The notes beneath the pieces were generated by a model. The model was not told where the DNA came from. It saw nothing but the letters and a program-made list of their open reading frames with translations, and did no database searches. From Gammaproteobacteria bacterium (lineage in GTDB: Bacteria; Pseudomonadota; Gammaproteobacteria; Eutrophobiales; Eutrophobiaceae): 6,484 bases of DNA. The stretch lies in the NCBI GenBank assembly GCA_016198885.1, contig JACQHV010000190.1, positions 1-6,484 on the forward strand, given 5' to 3'. The position numbers were made by a program, and so were the translations under genes. Of this stretch, positions 1 to 5,668 are shown piece by piece; the first letter of the stretch is position 1; each line of letters starts with the position of its first letter.

Positions 1-1537
1 CCAGATCGGTATTCCAGATCATGCCTTTGTCCATCACTTTGACGTCCCTGAATGATGCCCAGACTTCGGCCATCTTGTCCATGCCTTCCTTCAATATCTT
101 ACCGGTGCGGAAGACTGCGGCATTGTTCTGCATGGTACGTTGCATATTCAGACGGATCTGTGCGGTGGGTAATGAGCCTTTGTTGTGTCGTAATTTATCC
201 AGCCGGGACAGGCTTTCTTCACCTGCGTCGGGAATGGGTTTATGGGCCTGTCCGGGTTTGATGGTCTCTGCGCAGTAAGTGGCTGCAGCGCGGCCAAAGA
301 CGATCAGATCCAACAGTGAATTTGAACCGAGGCGGTTGGCGCCATGTACCGACACGCAGGCGGCCTCTCCTATGGCCATCAAGCCCGGGATAATGGCATC
401 CGGATTGCCATCCTTGAATGTCACGGCCTGGCCATGATAGTTGGTCGGGATACCTCCCATGTTGTAATGTGCCGTTGGAATTACCGGGATAGGTTGTCTG
501 GTAACATCCACGCCGGCAAAGATTCTCGCGGATTCGGCAATGCCGGGCAGGCGTTCATTAATCACTTCCGGACCAAGGTGCTCAAGGTGCAGGTAGATAT
601 GATCTTTCTCAGGACCAACACCGCGGCCTTCACGGATCTCCATGGTCATAGAACGGCTGACCACATCACGTGATGCGAGATCCTTTGCCGAGGGAGCGTA
701 ACGTTCCATGAATCGTTCACCCGCAGAATTGGTAAGATAACCACCTTCACCACGAACACCCTCAGTGATCAGACAACCAGCGCCATAGATACCGGTGGGA
801 TGGAACTGGATAAATTCCATATCCTGCAAGGGATGTCCCGCGCGCAATACCATGGCGTTACCATCGCCGGTACAGGTATGCGCGGAGGTGCAGGAAAAAT
901 AGGTTCGGCCGTAACCACCGGTTGCCAGTACAACTTCATGAGCGCGAAAGCGATGGATCGTCCCGTCATCAAGATTCCAGGCCAAAACTCCGTGACAGGA
1001 CTTTTCTTCATCCATAATCAGATCGAGGGCAAAGTATTCGATAAAAAATTCGGCCTCATATTTGAGTGATTGCTGATACAGGGTATGCAGGATTGCATGG
1101 CCGGTACGATCAGCGGCGGCGCAGGTGCGCTGTGCTGTCCCTTCACCGAAGTTTGTAGTCATGCCGCCGAAGGGCCGCTGATAAATCCTGCCGTCTTCCG
1201 TGCGTGAGAAAGGAACGCCGTAATGTTCAAGCTCAATCACTGAGGGCGCGGCCTCGCGGCACATGTATTCAATGGCATCCTGATCACCCAGCCAGTCAGA
1301 GCCCTTCACTGTGTCATACATATGCCAGCGCCAGTCATCCGGCCCCATATTGCCGAGTGCAGCGCTCATTCCCCCCTGGGCGGCGACGGTATGGCTGCGG
1401 GTCGGAAACACCTTGGTAATACAGGCCGTTTTCAGGCCTTTTGCCGCCATGCCAAATGTAGCCCGCAGACCCGCGCCACCCGCCCCAACAACAACGACAT
1501 CGTACTTGTGATCGATAATGGTATATGCCTTGAACAT
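1..1537 (-). CDS. sdhA: Succinate dehydrogenase flavoprotein subunit SdhA (3' end missing)
   Basis: Catalytic subunit of complex II; oxidises succinate to fumarate on the cytoplasmic face using covalently bound FAD. Translating the minus strand from the ATG at 1537-1535 gives 512 uninterrupted codons up to the window edge, so the last part of a protein usually near 590 residues is missing. Visible motifs: the dinucleotide-binding loop VVVVGAGGAGL (14-24); FPTRSHTVAAQGG (44-56), whose His49 matches the His that carries FAD in E. coli SdhA (His45); QFHPTGI with His246; TEGVRGEGGYL (258-268); ASRD with Arg290, matching E. coli Arg286; and later PTAHYNMGGIPT and GANRLGSNSLLD, which carry the second substrate-binding His and Arg. 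The gene starts 6 bases after the sdhD stop and has only a weak ribosome site, so translational coupling is likely. No frameshift or missing catalytic residue is seen. sdhB is expected just beyond the left edge. Confidence 0.97.
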   Translation of the reverse strand, partial: MFKAYTIIDHKYDVVVVGAGGAGLRATFGMAAKGLKTACITKVFPTRSHTVAAQGGMSAALGNMGPDDWRWHMYDTVKGSDWLGDQDAIEYMCREAAPSVIELEHYGVPFSRTEDGRIYQRPFGGMTTNFGEGTAQRTCAAADRTGHAILHTLYQQSLKYEAEFFIEYFALDLIMDEEKSCHGVLAWNLDDGTIHRFRAHEVVLATGGYGRTYFSCTSAHTCTGDGNAMVLRAGHPLQDMEFIQFHPTGIYGAGCLITEGVRGEGGYLTNSAGERFMERYAPSAKDLASRDVVSRSMTMEIREGRGVGPEKDHIYLHLEHLGPEVINERLPGIAESARIFAGVDVTRQPIPVIPTAHYNMGGIPTNYHGQAVTFKDGNPDAIIPGLMAIGEAACVSVHGANRLGSNSLLDLIVFGRAAATYCAETIKPGQAHKPIPDAGEESLSRLDKLRHNKGSLPTAQIRLNMQRTMQNNAAVFRTGKILKEGMDKMAEVWASFRDVKVMDKGMIWNTDL

Positions 1538-1543
1538 TAGTTC

Positions 1544-1924
1544 TTATAACCCCAGAAAAACCTTCAACACCGCAATGACAGAGGCGAGGCCGGCAAACAG
1601 CATGACAAAATTGAGTAAAATAATGCTGCCGAATTTCAGGGTCTCGCTGTCAACGTAATCTTCAATCACGACCTGCATACCGAGTTGCGCATGATAGAAG
1701 AGGGAAAATATAAAGAGTATCAACAAAGTGCTGACAATCGGAGATTGCATCCATGCAGTAACAGTTGCATATTCCATCGTGGTCATCACAACCAGTGAGT
1801 AAATAAACCAGACAGTAAGCGGAACCAGGGCAATGGCAGTAAGCCGCTGGGCCCACCAGTGCTGAGTGCCTTCTTTTGCGGAACCGAGACCACGCACGCG
1901 GTGGAGTGGTGTACGCAAACTCAT
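1544..1924 (-). CDS. sdhD: Succinate dehydrogenase membrane anchor subunit SdhD
   Basis: A 126-residue small membrane anchor of complex II, which with SdhC holds heme b and the ubiquinone site. It has three hydrophobic helices, about 29-47, 61-82 and 100-123. The segment FYHAQLGMQVVIEDYVD (76-92) matches the E. coli SdhD stretch with the heme ligand His71 and the quinone-site Asp82/Tyr83; the equivalents here are His78, Asp89 and Tyr90. The N-terminal pattern GSAKEGTQHWWAQR is typical of the proteobacterial SdhD family. An in-frame ATG at 1945 exists, but I chose 1924 because an AGGAG lies 7 bases upstream and because this ATG overlaps the sdhC stop as ATGA, a common coupled arrangement. sdhA follows 6 bases after the stop. 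Confidence 0.95.
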   Translation of the reverse strand: MSLRTPLHRVRGLGSAKEGTQHWWAQRLTAIALVPLTVWFIYSLVVMTTMEYATVTAWMQSPIVSTLLILFIFSLFYHAQLGMQVVIEDYVDSETLKFGSIILLNFVMLFAGLASVIAVLKVFLGL

Positions 1925-2307
1925 ACGCTGACTCCTGCAATACACCAGGTTGCAACGGTTAACAATACGGTTGCTGCGACTACGATATAACCGGAGATAT
2001 AGGTTGTCTTTATGTCCAGTCCTAGGCCCATATCCCAGATGAGGTGTCGGATACCATTACAAAGGTGAAAGTAGAGTGAAAACACACAGGCAAACAGGAT
2101 AACCTGCCCATACCATGCCGTAATATAAGTTTGCAGGTTTGCATAAACGTCAGGTCCGTTGGCAATGGCGAGCAGCCAGCAGCAGAGAAACAATGCAGAT
2201 ATACTCAGGAACACACCCGTGCCGCGATGTGTGATGGATAAAATCGACGTTAATTGAGGTTTATATATCTGCAAGTGTGGCGATAGCGGGCGGTTGTCCG
2301 TTGCCAT
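1921..2307 (-). CDS. sdhC: Succinate dehydrogenase cytochrome b556 subunit SdhC
   Basis: A 128-residue integral membrane subunit of complex II that helps bind heme b556 and ubiquinone. It opens with the family signature RPLSPHLQIYK (6-16), followed by SILSITHRGTG (21-31), where Ser24 and Arg28 match quinone-site residues Ser27 and Arg31 of E. coli SdhC. Three membrane helices are seen at about 31-49, 65-86 and 103-125. The second ends in YFHLCNGIRHLIWDMG (79-94); His81 corresponds to the heme ligand His84 of E. coli and the GIRH motif is intact. The N-terminus resembles the mitochondrial and alphaproteobacterial type more than the E. coli one. A purine-rich GAGAGGGG lies about 10 bases before the ATG. 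The stop overlaps the sdhD start by ATGA. Confidence 0.96.
   Translation of the reverse strand: MATDNRPLSPHLQIYKPQLTSILSITHRGTGVFLSISALFLCCWLLAIANGPDVYANLQTYITAWYGQVILFACVFSLYFHLCNGIRHLIWDMGLGLDIKTTYISGYIVVAATVLLTVATWCIAGVSV
1932..1936 (-). promoter_or_regulatory. Ribosome binding site of sdhD
   Basis: AGGAG on the minus strand, 7 bases before the ATG at 1924-1922 and inside the last codons of sdhC. It decides between two in-frame starts: the upstream ATG at 1945 would place this site inside the coding sequence and add seven residues with no family support. Confidence 0.7.
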
Positions 2308-2330
2308 ATTGTTATTACCCCTCTCAGCGT

Positions 2331-2363
2331 AAAAAATATTCTCCGGCGGACCGGATAATTTCT
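2331..2363 (-). terminator. Possible weak terminator or attenuator between the DUF1674 gene and sdhC
   Basis: On the minus strand, a perfect 5-bp stem TCCGG/CCGGA (2355-2351 with 2346-2342) encloses the loop TCCG and is followed by GAATATTTTTT. The stem can extend outward past one mismatch by three A-U pairs. It lies 24 bases before the sdhC start and beyond the stop of the upstream small gene. The shape is that of a weak rho-independent terminator, which could set the ratio between the assembly factor and the sdh subunits or mark an independent sdhC promoter. The short stem keeps confidence low. Confidence 0.35.
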
Positions 2364-2387
2364 GTTCTTATGAAATTAATCTGTTAA

Positions 2388-2564
2388 TTAAAAATCGATA
2401 CAACGGCCGCGCCGTTCCCAATCACCATAACGCGTGGGTTCGGGTCCTTTCGGGCCGCCTAATTCTTTTGGACGGTCAACTGATCCCTGCTGCTTCTGCA
2501 GATCAATATTGCTTGATTTCTTTTCCCTGTTTTCTTGTTTTTCGTCCATATTTATTTTTTGCAT
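2388..2564 (-). CDS. DUF1674 / succinate dehydrogenase assembly factor 4-like small protein
   Basis: A short gene of 58 codons from the ATG at 2564, or 53 from the in-frame ATG at 2549; neither start has a strong ribosome site. The product is hydrophilic, with a charged, low-complexity N-terminal half and a conserved end, GGPKGPEPTRYGDWERRGRC followed by IDF and the stop. That C-terminal motif defines the DUF1674 family, whose eukaryotic members (SdhAF4; yeast Sdh8) bind the flavinylated SDHA subunit, limit radical formation and promote its assembly with SDHB. The gene lies 80 bases upstream of sdhC on the same strand and is probably the first gene of the sdh operon, which agrees with that role. 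Family membership is read from the motif; function in this organism is inferred from family and context. No membrane segment or signal peptide is present. Confidence 0.88.
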   Translation of the reverse strand: MQKINMDEKQENREKKSSNIDLQKQQGSVDRPKELGGPKGPEPTRYGDWERRGRCIDF

Positions 2565-2588
2565 GTCGTTAATGATATCTCAAGTATT

Positions 2589-2617
2589 ATTATATTATTA
2601 CTAATGCTGATTAATGT
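2589..2617 (-). promoter_or_regulatory. Candidate promoter for the DUF1674-sdhCDA operon
   Basis: A perfect minus-strand -10 hexamer TATAAT at 2594-2589 lies in the AT-rich divergent region. Transcription would begin near 2582, just before the two possible starts of the small gene. The -35 position at 17-base spacing reads ACATTA, a poor match, so an activator may be needed or the -10 may be chance in AT-rich DNA. Confidence 0.35.
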
Positions 2618-2696
2618 TGCACAGCAATAAAAATTAATATTACATTCTTGCCACATTTTAGACTGATCAACAAAGTGTGGCATTATTTTATACAGC

Positions 2697-2703
2697 AGGG
2701 AGG
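2697..2703 (+). promoter_or_regulatory. Ribosome binding site of the ygfX-family gene, long spacing
   Basis: AGGGAGG ends 13 bases before the ATG at 2717, longer than the usual 5-9. It still favours 2717 over the in-frame ATG at 2648, which has no ribosome site and adds 23 residues not typical of the family. Confidence 0.5.
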
Positions 2704-2716
2704 CCGTAGCATATCA

Positions 2717-3169
2717 ATGTCGAACCATTTTGAATTACCACTCTGTATTGACATCAAACCTTCTTTCTGGCTGACGTCAGGTCTTTATGTTGGCCATCTT
2801 GGGGCCATTCTGGTCCTGTTTGGCGTGAAATTTGTTCTGGCGTTAAAGCTGTTGATTGCTTCAGCCATTCTTGCCAGTCTGTTGCATACGATACGTACGT
2901 ATATCCTGCAGAAAAATCCCCATAGCCCTGTACAGTTGTTGCTTGATGTTATGGAGGAATGGCACCTGACCACTGCAAATGGAGAAACCCGTGAAGTCTC
3001 GCTGCGTTCAGGTGCGCTGGTGCATCCATTGCTGGTAGTTTTGCCTTTCAGTTGCGGGATGCGTTTCCCTGTCGTCATCCTAACACCTGATGTAGTTGAT
3101 GCTGATTTGTTTCGCCGTCTCCGGGTCAGATTGAGATACAGGCGTTCGCTGGCATCAGAGACGGGTTGA
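2717..3169 (+). CDS. ygfX: YgfX/CptA-family inner membrane protein
   Basis: A 150-residue protein with the layout of the YgfX (CptA) family: a short N-terminal segment with a basic-aromatic IKPSFW (13-18), two adjacent membrane helices (about 19-37 and 39-57), then a small soluble domain that begins with a Trp-containing strand (EEWHLTTANGE) and ends with FRRLRVRLRYRR (132-143), the typical closing motif. In E. coli ygfX is co-transcribed with sdhE, whose product helps attach FAD to SdhA; YgfX has been reported both as a toxin-like protein affecting cytoskeletal proteins and as an SdhE partner. Here it sits divergently beside the sdh operon instead of after sdhE, and no sdhE is visible in the window. 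Identity is from architecture and the C-terminal motif, since the family diverges strongly. Its last 15 bases overlap the convergent gene on the other strand. Confidence 0.8.
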   Translation: MSNHFELPLCIDIKPSFWLTSGLYVGHLGAILVLFGVKFVLALKLLIASAILASLLHTIRTYILQKNPHSPVQLLLDVMEEWHLTTANGETREVSLRSGALVHPLLVVLPFSCGMRFPVVILTPDVVDADLFRRLRVRLRYRRSLASETG

Positions 3170-4012
3170 TAATTGTCTCCGTTTGCATTGTCTTTTCGTT
3201 TGCCAGGCAATCCATAATTTTCTTAACGGGGTAAGGGATATTTTCTGATCCAGGATCATTGATTCTTCATCCGTGATCTCCTCACAGGTCTGCATAATGA
3301 TGCGGGACATAATCAGCCCATGAAGTTGCAGGAGACAATCACTACCCGGAAATTGTTTGTAACAGTATTCCAGTCGTTCAACCAGCCGCTGAACCTGACG
3401 GACAATGAAATTATCAGTATTTTTACTTTTTGTATTGATCAAATCCTGTAACTGTATTCCCGCAATGACCATATCATCCCGGGGCCAGAATGATCGTCCT
3501 TGCAGGATATGGGTCCGTGCATTTTGCAGTATCTGAAAATATGCGATTAAACAACCGATTTCACTGATCAGCTCGGGAGTTCTGTGTTCCTGATAAGTGC
3601 AAATATCTGCAGAGTGTTTCCAGAGTTGACCGGGACCCTGCTGTAAAAAATCCATCAAACCGGGATAGGAATCGGGTTGCTTGACATTGATCCATTGATC
3701 ATAGTGATCAATGAGACCTTGCATTTGATCTTCCGTAATGGAGTACAGTTTGATAATGACAGCCAGTTCCTTTCCCACTGGATGTCTTGCGACTCCTGCA
3801 TATGCACGTTGAATTTCATCATGCCACCATGCCAGTTTGAGTCGTGCGACCCCTGGATCAACACATTCTTCGATGACATTTTCGATCTCGGCAGCAAAGG
3901 CATGCAGGGCAAAAAGATGGCGTTTAATCTGTTCCGGTTGAAACAGGGTGCTGTAATAAAAATTTGAACCTGGAGGCGCTGCCCTGATACGGCAATAATC
4001 TTCCGTGCTCAT
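3155..4012 (-). CDS. Squalene/phytoene synthase-fold protein lacking the catalytic Asp motifs
   Basis: A 285-residue protein of the trans-isoprenyl diphosphate synthase head-to-head superfamily. Family landmarks: YYSTLFQPEQIKRHLFALHAF (19-39), the helix LKLAWWHDEIQRAYAG (58-73), matching the conserved RL-x-WW-x-E/D stretch, and LQGRSFWP (170-177), matching GRxYLP. The two metal-binding Asp motifs are altered. The first, normally DDxxD, reads Glu44-Asn45 with Glu48; the second, normally DxxxD, reads Asn164 and His168. Normal head-to-head condensation of prenyl diphosphates is therefore unlikely. The length and relaxed motifs recall mitochondrial NDUFAF6, a complex I assembly factor with a pseudo-phytoene-synthase fold. 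No signal peptide or membrane helix is evident. Its ATG overlaps the phosphatase stop by ATGA and has no ribosome site, so it is probably coupled to ubiG and the phosphatase. The fold call is firm and the function is unknown. Confidence 0.85.
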   Translation of the reverse strand: MSTEDYCRIRAAPPGSNFYYSTLFQPEQIKRHLFALHAFAAEIENVIEECVDPGVARLKLAWWHDEIQRAYAGVARHPVGKELAVIIKLYSITEDQMQGLIDHYDQWINVKQPDSYPGLMDFLQQGPGQLWKHSADICTYQEHRTPELISEIGCLIAYFQILQNARTHILQGRSFWPRDDMVIAGIQLQDLINTKSKNTDNFIVRQVQRLVERLEYCYKQFPGSDCLLQLHGLIMSRIIMQTCEEITDEESMILDQKISLTPLRKLWIAWQTKRQCKRRQLSTRL

Positions 4013-4677
4013 TGATCAGTATGGAAGTTGTTAATCCAGTCGATGATCCCAAGGGGGTCGGAGATCATCCCGTCTGCCCGCCATTGTGATGGCTCTTCAT
4101 CCTTTCCGATGTAACCATATTCTGCGATCAAAGTATGCATTCCGGCAGCCCGTCCGGCGTCAATGTCCCGCCGGGCATCACCAATATAAAGAGAAGAGCA
4201 GGGTTCAGTCTCTGAAATTTCACATGCGTACAGCATGGGTGCCGGGTGGGGTTTTCTGTTTTCAGTTGTATCGCCGCTGATAATACATTTTGCACGTCCG
4301 TAGAGTCCAAGTTTCTGCATGAGAGGATTTGTCAGCCACGAGGGTTTATTGGTAATCACACCCCAGATAATGCCCTTCGATTCCAGGATTTCCAGCACCT
4401 GCGACATTCCCGGAAACAAGTGCGTATCATCAAGCAAACGGGATTGATAAATCTCAAGAAAACGTTGACGGAATGAATTGAATTCAGGCGTGACTTCATC
4501 GATGCCAAATGCCAGTCTGATCATTGCATTTCCACCCAGTGAGACCGCAGGCCGGATTACCTCATATGGGAGGGCAGATCTGCCTTGTTCTGCAAGGAGT
4601 TGATTCAGGGCAGCGGCGAGATCCGGTGCAGTATCAGCGAGCGTACCATCCAAATCAAAAAAAACGGCTTTTATCAT
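4009..4677 (-). CDS. gph: HAD-superfamily phosphatase, Gph/MupP type
   Basis: A 222-residue subfamily IA haloacid-dehalogenase phosphatase. All four motifs are present: FFDLDGTLADT (6-16) with nucleophile Asp8 and acid/base Asp10; VITNKP (107-112) with Thr109; RKPHP (141-145) with Lys142; and IGDARRD (165-171) with Asp167 and Asp171. A helical cap fills about 17-85. Such proteins are usually annotated phosphoglycolate phosphatase. However, the position directly after ubiG and segments such as WGVITNKPSWL, GDARRDIDAGRAAGM and the tail GYIGKDEEPSQWRADG resemble, as I recall that family, the ubiG-linked N-acetylmuramic acid 6-phosphate phosphatase MupP of Pseudomonas more than E. coli Gph. The substrate is therefore undecided. 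The start lies 9 bases after the ubiG stop; the only AGGAG is 16 bases upstream, inside ubiG, so translation is probably coupled. Confidence 0.9.
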   Translation of the reverse strand: MIKAVFFDLDGTLADTAPDLAAALNQLLAEQGRSALPYEVIRPAVSLGGNAMIRLAFGIDEVTPEFNSFRQRFLEIYQSRLLDDTHLFPGMSQVLEILESKGIIWGVITNKPSWLTNPLMQKLGLYGRAKCIISGDTTENRKPHPAPMLYACEISETEPCSSLYIGDARRDIDAGRAAGMHTLIAEYGYIGKDEEPSQWRADGMISDPLGIIDWINNFHTDQ

Positions 4678-4686
4678 TTTGAATTT

Positions 4687-5397
4687 TTAATCACTCCTGG
4701 AGGCATGCATCAGATAATTAACACCGGGATTTTTATTTATTGATACATGTCCCAGGAATGGTATATAGGCCATGCCGGCAATATCTTTGACGCAAAGACC
4801 TTGCCGCTCACACCAGACCGCAAGTTCCGAGGGGCGTATGAATCTGGCATAGTCATGTGTCCCGGGAGGTAAGATCTTTAACAGGTGTTCTGCCATCAGG
4901 ACAGCAAACAAATAGGCCCTGGGTGTCCTGTTAATGGTGGAAAAAATGACATGACCATGAGTTTTGATGAGTCTGGCGCAGGCCTGGATGATCGATTCCG
5001 GATTCGGTACATGTTCAAGCATCTCCATGCACGTTACAACATCAAATCTATGTTCATTCCGGGTTGCATAATCTTCCGGGATTGCGTTTATATATTGAAT
5101 ATCGAGACCGGTTTGCTGACAGTGTTTTCGTGCAATTGCAAGCGGCTCCTCGCTGATGTCCAGACCGGTAACATGCGCGCCCTTTTTTGCCATTGCTTCA
5201 GACAGCAAACCGCCACCGCAACCCAGGTCAAGAACAGTTTTTCCCGCCAGGCTGATTTTGCGATCGATATAATCAAGACGCACTGGATTAATGTCATGTA
5301 GCGTCTTGAATTGGCCATCTATGTTCCACCAATCCGGGGCCAGGGAATCAAATTTTTCCTGCTCCTGTTTGTCAATATTCAGTATTTTTTCCGTCAT
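4687..5397 (-). CDS. ubiG: Ubiquinone biosynthesis O-methyltransferase UbiG
   Basis: A 236-residue class I SAM-dependent methyltransferase, close to the 240 residues of E. coli UbiG. It performs both O-methylations of the ubiquinone head group at the cytoplasmic membrane. The N-terminus contains the family pattern FDSLAPDWWNIDGQFKTLH (16-34) and NPVRLDYI (37-44). SAM-binding motif I is VLDLGCGGGLLSE (55-67), with the acidic residue ending motif II at Asp80 (VTGLDIS). CMEMLEHVPNP (123-133) holds Glu125, Glu128 and His129, matching the metal-binding Glu141/Glu144/His145 of E. coli. FSTINRTPRAYLF (152-164) and GTHDYARFIRPSEL (179-192) are also typical, including the membrane-associating region. 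No clear ribosome site precedes the ATG. It is the first gene of a minus-strand unit with the HAD phosphatase and the squalene-synthase-like gene, and is divergent from mlaA. Confidence 0.96.
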   Translation of the reverse strand: MTEKILNIDKQEQEKFDSLAPDWWNIDGQFKTLHDINPVRLDYIDRKISLAGKTVLDLGCGGGLLSEAMAKKGAHVTGLDISEEPLAIARKHCQQTGLDIQYINAIPEDYATRNEHRFDVVTCMEMLEHVPNPESIIQACARLIKTHGHVIFSTINRTPRAYLFAVLMAEHLLKILPPGTHDYARFIRPSELAVWCERQGLCVKDIAGMAYIPFLGHVSINKNPGVNYLMHASRSD

Positions 5398-5495
5398 GGA
5401 TATATCGATTCTATACTTGATATATTAATTTAATTTCACCAACTAATTAATTGATTAACCAGGACAATAAATATTAAGCATGTAAACATTACTTA

Positions 5496-5527
5496 AACCG
5501 GTACTGGTTATTTGATAATTAATTATC
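5496..5527. promoter_or_regulatory. Two palindromes upstream of the mlaA promoter (possible operators)
   Basis: GATAATTAATTATC (5514-5527) is a perfect 14-base palindrome. AACCGGTACTGGTT (5496-5509) is a second 14-base palindrome with one mismatched symmetric pair. They sit 4 bases apart and just upstream of the -35 element at 5539, in the region shared with divergent ubiG. The position suits a dimeric regulator, but the AT-rich palindrome could arise by chance. Confidence 0.3.
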
Positions 5528-5538
5528 GTCTCAGTGGA

Positions 5539-5566
5539 TTGAAATAATAACAGTTGTTGTTATAGT
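5539..5566 (+). promoter_or_regulatory. Sigma70-type promoter of mlaA
   Basis: The -35 TTGAAA (5539-5544, five of six consensus) and -10 TATAGT (5561-5566, five of six) are separated by 16 bases. A start near 5573 would give a leader of roughly 95 bases before mlaA. This is the best promoter match in either intergenic region and points toward the only plus-strand gene downstream. Confidence 0.6.
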
Positions 5567-5668
5567 CTGAGGGAAGAAATGTCCCGGATAACAATAAAAA
5601 CCATAACAAATTCATGTCCAGTTTTTCATCTCTCTTGTCTTAAAACGTATCATAAAGGAGCCTGACGT

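Noticed and set aside
344..1069. Plus-strand open frames of 109 and 89 codons inside the sdhA region
   Set aside because: They are antisense to a fully conserved SdhA frame and show no recognisable domain or ribosome site.
2617..2645. Plus-strand promoter TTGCAC-17-TTACAT for ygfX
   Set aside because: The -10 matches only three of six consensus bases in an AT-rich stretch, too weak to list as a feature.
2648..2716. Upstream ATG at 2648 as the ygfX start
   Set aside because: It lacks a ribosome site, adds 23 residues that do not fit the family, and would place the AGGGAGG at 2697-2703 inside the coding sequence.
2785..3210. Minus-strand open frame of 141 codons opposite ygfX
   Set aside because: The plus-strand frame has membrane helices and the FRRLRVRL motif, whereas this frame is low-complexity basic sequence without family features.
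3155..4012. Hopanoid HpnC/HpnD or carotenoid CrtB identity for the squalene-synthase-like gene
   Set aside because: The catalytic Asp motifs are missing and no hopanoid or carotenoid gene (shc, hpnE, crtI) is nearby.
4885..5301. Plus-strand open frame of 138 codons opposite ubiG
   Set aside because: It lies entirely within conserved UbiG coding sequence on the other strand and shows no family motif; it is a shadow frame.
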